The position numbers and the translations under genes were made by a program. The notes below the pieces were generated by a model. It saw nothing but the letters and a program-made list of their open reading frames with translations, did not search any database and was not told the origin of the DNA. DNA of 6,792 nt from Flavipsychrobacter stenotrophus. Lineage in GTDB: Bacteria; Bacteroidota; Bacteroidia; Chitinophagales; Chitinophagaceae. Shown here piece by piece: positions 6,401 to 6,792 of the stretch (positions within the stretch are counted from its first letter, which is position 1; every line of letters begins with the position of its first letter). The stretch spans positions 1 through 6,792 of the forward strand of contig CANBTK010000559.1 in NCBI GenBank assembly GCA_947372365.1. Direction: 5' to 3'.

Positions 6401-6792
6401 TAGAATAAGTAATAGTTGCAGAACCTGCCGAAACAGGCGTAACCACGCCCGTAGAGGAGTTAACCGATGCTACCGATGCGCTGCTGGTACTCCATGTGCC
6501 GCCAGAAACGGAGTTAGATAAAGTAGAGGCTACGCCTGCGCAAAATGAAGTGCTGCCTGAAATACTGCCTGGCGCACCATCAACCTGAACCCTTACGGCA
6601 GAAGCGCTGGTGAGCGTCCCTGTGCCGCGGCAAGTGCCTGTACCAGCCCAGGTAATTGTGCAATAATAGTAAAGCACACCCGGAGTGCTTGTGGGTGGGG
6701 TAAATGAAGCTGTGCCAGTACCCGCAACAGAGCAAGTGGCAGAAGCGGAACTTACTGAAGTACCGCCAGTGGTGCTGTTAGAGGTGTTGCAG
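168..6792 (-). CDS. Giant T9SS-sorted Ig-like (BIG2-like) repeat surface protein, 5' partial
   Basis: This frame is open from the window edge to a TAA stop at 168-170 and gives 2207 visible residues. The first available GTG (6675-6677) is not a credible start. The frame continues upstream without a stop, and the 38 residues before it still read as Ig-like domain sequence, so the N-terminus and signal peptide are outside the window. Domain order is: end of an Ig-like domain (1-74), 19 Ig-like repeats (75-1490), a diverged Ig/PKD-like domain (1491-1572), a WVGG/NWS beta-rich domain (1573 to about 1738), a GNPY-containing region (about 1739-2126) and a T9SS type A sorting domain (2127-2207). From family knowledge, such proteins cross the outer membrane through T9SS and are anchored to the surface or released. 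An adhesin or matrix role is inferred. No catalytic motif is visible. No frameshift or internal stop was seen across about 6.6 kb, so the gene looks intact. Identification as T9SS repeat cargo is firm; the biological ligand is unknown. Confidence 0.95.
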   Translation of the reverse strand, partial: CNTSNSTTGGTSVSSASATCSVAGTGTASFTPPTSTPGVLYYYCTITWAGTGTCRGTGTLTSASAVRVQVDGAPGSISGSTSFCAGVASTLSNSVSGGTWSTSSASVASVNSSTGVVTPVSAGSATITYSTGCGTPATASVTVSPSPASITGGTTICTGATTTLSNAVAGGAWSSSNTAIASVDPATGAVTGIGAGSATISYALGSCAVATTIPVNTTPSPIISGSTFVVCQGSVITLSASPAGGSWSSADDAVATVETTGDVTGVAAGAVAISYMVSNSCGTGYSSNVVTVNPLPVVDTISGATVVCPGASTTLADTTSGGSWSSDNTSIATVDATGDVTGITPGTANIYYTLSTSCGTDYGVTPVTVNDVIFADTISGATTLCTGSTTTLGDATAGGTWSSSDASLATVDAATGVVTAITAGAPVITYSVTSSCGTTYATAALTITTTPAALPSISGANTICTGTTNAYTNSTAGGTWSSSNAAVASIDAAAGSATAVAVGSATITYDLTNSCGSVNTTKSITVDATPAIPAAIGGASSVCSTTTTTLTEATAGGTWSSSNSAIASVDATGVVAGVAAGSATITYTIANTCGSDIATLAMAVNAAPDAPAAISGASTICQGATGTYTNTTAGGTWGTSNASVASVDATGVVTSVATGTATITYTVSNSCGTAFSILDVTVIAAPSAPAAITGTATLCAYTTTTLADATAGGAWSSSNTALATVSATGVVTGLAPGSPVISYTLSNACGTASSTRTLTVNNGPAPISGAATVCTGTTTTLTNTVSGGTWSRVNGTGTANIGAATGIVTGGTAGTVTISYTIGSCRMVQGMTVNQSPAAITGTNTVCEGATRVYANTVAGGTWSSSNTATATVNATNGTITGVAAGSATITYAIGSCFSTRAITVNVSPAAISGATTVCSGTTTTLTNSVSGGTWARVNGTGTASIGAATGNVTGGTAGTVTISYTIGSCRSTLGMAVNQSPAAITGTNTVCEGAVRVYANTVAGGAWSSSNAGVATVDGAGSITGITAGSATITYAIGSCASTRAITVNVSPAAIAGATSVCTGTTTTLTNSVSGGTWARVNGTGTASVGAATGIVTGSTAGTVTISYSIGTCRSTLGMTVNQTPAAITGTNTVCEGATTTYADTRAGGIWASSNASIATVDAAGIVTGVAANTAVITYSLGSCFATRGVTVKTTPAAISGATTVCTSGTTTLTDATTGGAWSRVNATGTANISGAGVVSGLTAGTVNISYTKSGCRATLAMTVIGVPASISGVSSICSGNSATLAEATANGTWSSTNTAVASISVTGDVAALTAGTTTISYATGCGTPATRVVTVNANPAAITGAVTVCETATTTLSDAVNGGTWSTSDATVASVDATGGVVTGVASGTATITYTIGTCYVTSVITVSPMPVAGVITGTTSVCAGASVTVADAVAGGTWNTASHAVAVVDVFGVVTGVSGGTTTVSYTVTNGCGAATATSSFTVNALPTASVASAGAPCFGYTTNVLFTGTTGANITYSVDAGATNTATLVGGTFTLGTVAMSSAHNYTLIDVTAAGCNTTIGNTITITPIQMQWVGGTAGHETDWSTASNWSCGVVPSATDNIIIPSTAYAPAIPAGATVLTNDLTVVSGGVIDIAAGSYFDVKGLLTNNGTISGPGAVRLNNSSAQSISGIGNIANLEISNAAGVSINSGAKVTVNGNLTVSNGTLATGDSLVIGSDSISTGRVAPLPASGAAITGNVKVMQFIPGGYRRYRFWAHPFSSYVALSQIENYIDVTGQGGSTNGFTTTGTNSPSAIRYNPAVSNSASSSDPGWRPFTSAYATADSNRLHQYQGIRLFIRGAKGQGLDGAAYTPSSATVAMIGALNQGSQRVSLVKGSSANQDYNMVGNPYASPVDIGTIIYNAKAAGNITGTAFYVFNPFLGAGGQFQAIPINGTPYYIQANCAFQVRAAHNGDTLNFAENNKNASVTADLLRVQPDAVSLYIYDANNHPWDMLHVKFSEEATDNEDSKFDAGKPSGMDFNFYSLSADNQKLAIDARPFSAEKVIPLGINSTYQQEYTIKAEGIVLPEGGKLYLHDKLLKQSVLLQQGTEYKFTISADKTTQGDNRFELKMVPAEVAVAQAVKGLQVALAPNPATDKVTITFASGKAEKVSVRIVDISGVSVYNSDLGMQANGSVNVALNNLSTGIYMVEVTVGSQKVVKRLIKE
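414..1577 (-). other. GNPY-containing C-terminal region of T9SS cargo (residues about 1739-2126)
   Basis: This region is much richer in charged and aromatic residues than the repeats. Landmarks are 'IPGGYRRYRFWAHPFSS' (1748-1764), a Ser/Asn-rich stretch with 'GWRPF', 'QGIRLFIRG', 'YNMVGNPYASPVD' with GNPY at 1889-1892, 'GTPYYIQANCAFQVRA', 'LHVKFSEEATDNEDSKFDA', 'YTIKAEGI', 'LYLHDKLL' (LHDK at 2076-2079), and 'DNRFELKM' (2106-2113) just before the sorting domain. In many Bacteroidetes secreted proteins this order (R.W.F...P, then GNPY, then D.RFEL.) precedes a type A sorting domain. The role of the region is not known to me. It probably forms one or two beta-rich domains presenting the array. 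Confidence 0.7.
1578..2075 (-). other. WVGG/NWS domain with short beta-strand repeats (residues about 1573-1738)
   Basis: The segment opens with 'QWVGGTAGHETDWSTASNW', then 'CGVVPSATDNIIIP'. This W-G...DW..A.NW...P...D.I.IP signature recurs in many T9SS cargo proteins. It is followed by short strands of the kind seen in right-handed beta-helix or autotransporter-like repeats: 'VLTNDLTVVSGGVIDIAAG', 'FDVKGLLTNNGTISG', 'GIGNIANLEISNAAGVSI', 'VTVNGNLTVSNGTL' and 'LVIGSDSIS'. A beta-helical fold is inferred from the regular alternation of hydrophobic residues and N/G turns. The motif match is from family memory. Its right-hand limit (towards 1578) is approximate. Confidence 0.65.
2076..2321 (-). 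other. Diverged Ig/PKD-like domain after the array (residues 1491-1572)
   Basis: This 82-residue segment follows the last repeat. It lacks the 'GGTW' and 'ATITY' signatures but keeps a beta-sandwich look. It has 'PCFGYTTNVLFTG', 'ITYSVDAGATNTATL', 'GTFTLGTV', 'HNYTLIDVTAAGCNTTI' and the closing strand 'NTITITP'. One early and one late cysteine (residues 1501 and 1560) again bracket the domain. The pattern of a 'G' turn, 'YSVDAG' and a final 'C.T.I.' strand is common in the PKD/Ig-like domains placed between repeat arrays and C-terminal regions in Bacteroidetes secreted proteins. No function beyond a spacer is supported. Confidence 0.6.
2322..6569 (-). repeat. 19 tandem Ig-like (BIG2-like) repeats, residues 75-1490
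   Basis: Nineteen consecutive units of 71-79 residues (213-237 bp) share the order: 'I(S/T)G' strand, Cys at position 9-10, Thr-rich stretch, 'GGTW' near position 25, 'SSSN', 'ATVDATG', 'VTGV.AG', 'ATITY', second Cys near position 57-60, then a 'TVN..P' linker. Unit boundaries in gene order, hand-aligned, are 6569-6351, 6350-6129, 6128-5895, 5894-5664, 5663-5427, 5426-5190, 5189-4956, 4955-4722, 4721-4497, 4496-4278, 4277-4062, 4061-3843, 3842-3630, 3629-3411, 3410-3198, 3197-2982, 2981-2766, 2765-2544 and 2543-2322. Units 3-9 mostly carry an 'SCGT' loop and a longer tail, while units 10-16 use short 'GSC..T' ends. The 'V.G.ATITY' core is the hallmark of bacterial Ig-like group 2 domains in adhesins of the intimin and invasin kind. 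A stalk or binding role is inferred. Confidence 0.93.
2982..4496 (-). repeat. Nested two-domain super-repeat (A-B-A-B-A-B-A), units 10-16 of the array
   Basis: Units 10, 12, 14 and 16 (type A) carry 'W(S/A)RVN(G/A)TGTA' after the conserved Trp, a Thr-rich 'TTTLT(N/D)' segment, and 'TAGTV.ISY'. Units 11, 13 and 15 (type B) instead carry 'AITGTNTVCEGA', 'Y(A/D)(N/D)T' and 'SSN'-type loops, with a 'TR(A/G)(I/V)TV' end strand. Successive type A units start at 4496, 4061, 3629 and 3197, a period of 435, 432 and 432 bp. The strict alternation implies that a pair of domains, not a single domain, was the unit of amplification here. Unit 16 is the most diverged type A copy, having lost the 'GAATG' segment, and may mark the old edge of the expansion. 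Confidence 0.9.
6570..6792 (-). other. C-terminal part of a non-BIG2 Ig-like domain (residues 1-74)
   Basis: Visible residues 1-74 precede the repeat array and do not share its pattern. They contain 'TPPTSTPGVLYYYC' (33-46), 'CRGTGTLTSASAVRV' and the exit 'QVDGAP'. The Pro/Thr turn followed by 'YYYC' and a terminal 'VRVQV' strand matches the Ig-like domains often found upstream of BIG2-like arrays in Bacteroidetes surface proteins. That comparison is from memory of the family, not a search. Four cysteines lie within these 74 residues (1, 20, 46 and 54), a different spacing from the array. The presence of another domain here shows that more of the protein lies beyond the right edge. Confidence 0.6.

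Noticed and set aside
2401..6408. Series of plus-strand open frames of 60-80 codons, rich in Val, Pro, Ala and Thr, one per repeat unit.
   Set aside because: They are evenly spaced at the repeat period, lie antisense to the array, and simply mirror its Thr/Ala/Gly-rich codons. They have no start or leader conservation of their own.
2322..6569. CRISPR-like or transposon-like repeat structure suggested by the regular DNA periodicity.
   Set aside because: The repeats of 213-237 bp are in frame, coding and imperfect, with no short identical repeats and unique spacers, no terminal inverted repeats and no transposase.

Overview
The window is almost entirely one very large, 5'-truncated coding region on the minus strand. 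It encodes a secreted or surface-anchored repeat protein of the Bacteroidetes type. Two things point to that phylum. The protein ends in a recognisable type IX secretion (T9SS) type A C-terminal sorting domain, and it carries T/S/A/G/V-rich Ig-like repeats (pattern 'ISGATTVC...GGTWSSSN...ATVD...G.VTGV.AG.ATITY...SC') that are common in Chitinophagaceae, Sphingobacteriales and Cytophagales. The exact lineage cannot be settled from this window.

Layout, read along the gene from the right edge leftwards. 6570-6792: end of a different Ig-like domain, open to the window edge, so the true start and signal peptide lie outside. 2322-6569: nineteen tandem Ig-like (BIG2-like) repeats of 71-79 residues, each with exactly two cysteines and one tryptophan. 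Within these, 2982-4496 is a nested super-repeat in which two repeat subtypes alternate (A-B-A-B-A-B-A). 2076-2321: a diverged Ig/PKD-like domain. About 1578-2075: a 'WVGG...DW..ASNWS' domain followed by short beta-strand repeats. About 414-1577: a large C-terminal region with the 'GNPY' motif typical of T9SS cargo. 168-413: the sorting domain and TAA stop.

Downstream of the stop, 111-141 holds a strong hairpin that probably terminates this transcript. Beyond it, at 1-66, a short open frame on the same strand may be the start of the next gene, but too little is visible to identify it.

The likely role is a long adhesin-like or cell-surface filament exported by T9SS and attached or released after cleavage of the sorting domain. 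No enzyme, defence module, RNA gene, CRISPR array or transposon is visible. Residue numbers below count the visible protein, with residue 1 at codon 6789-6791 and residue 2207 as the last residue before the stop.
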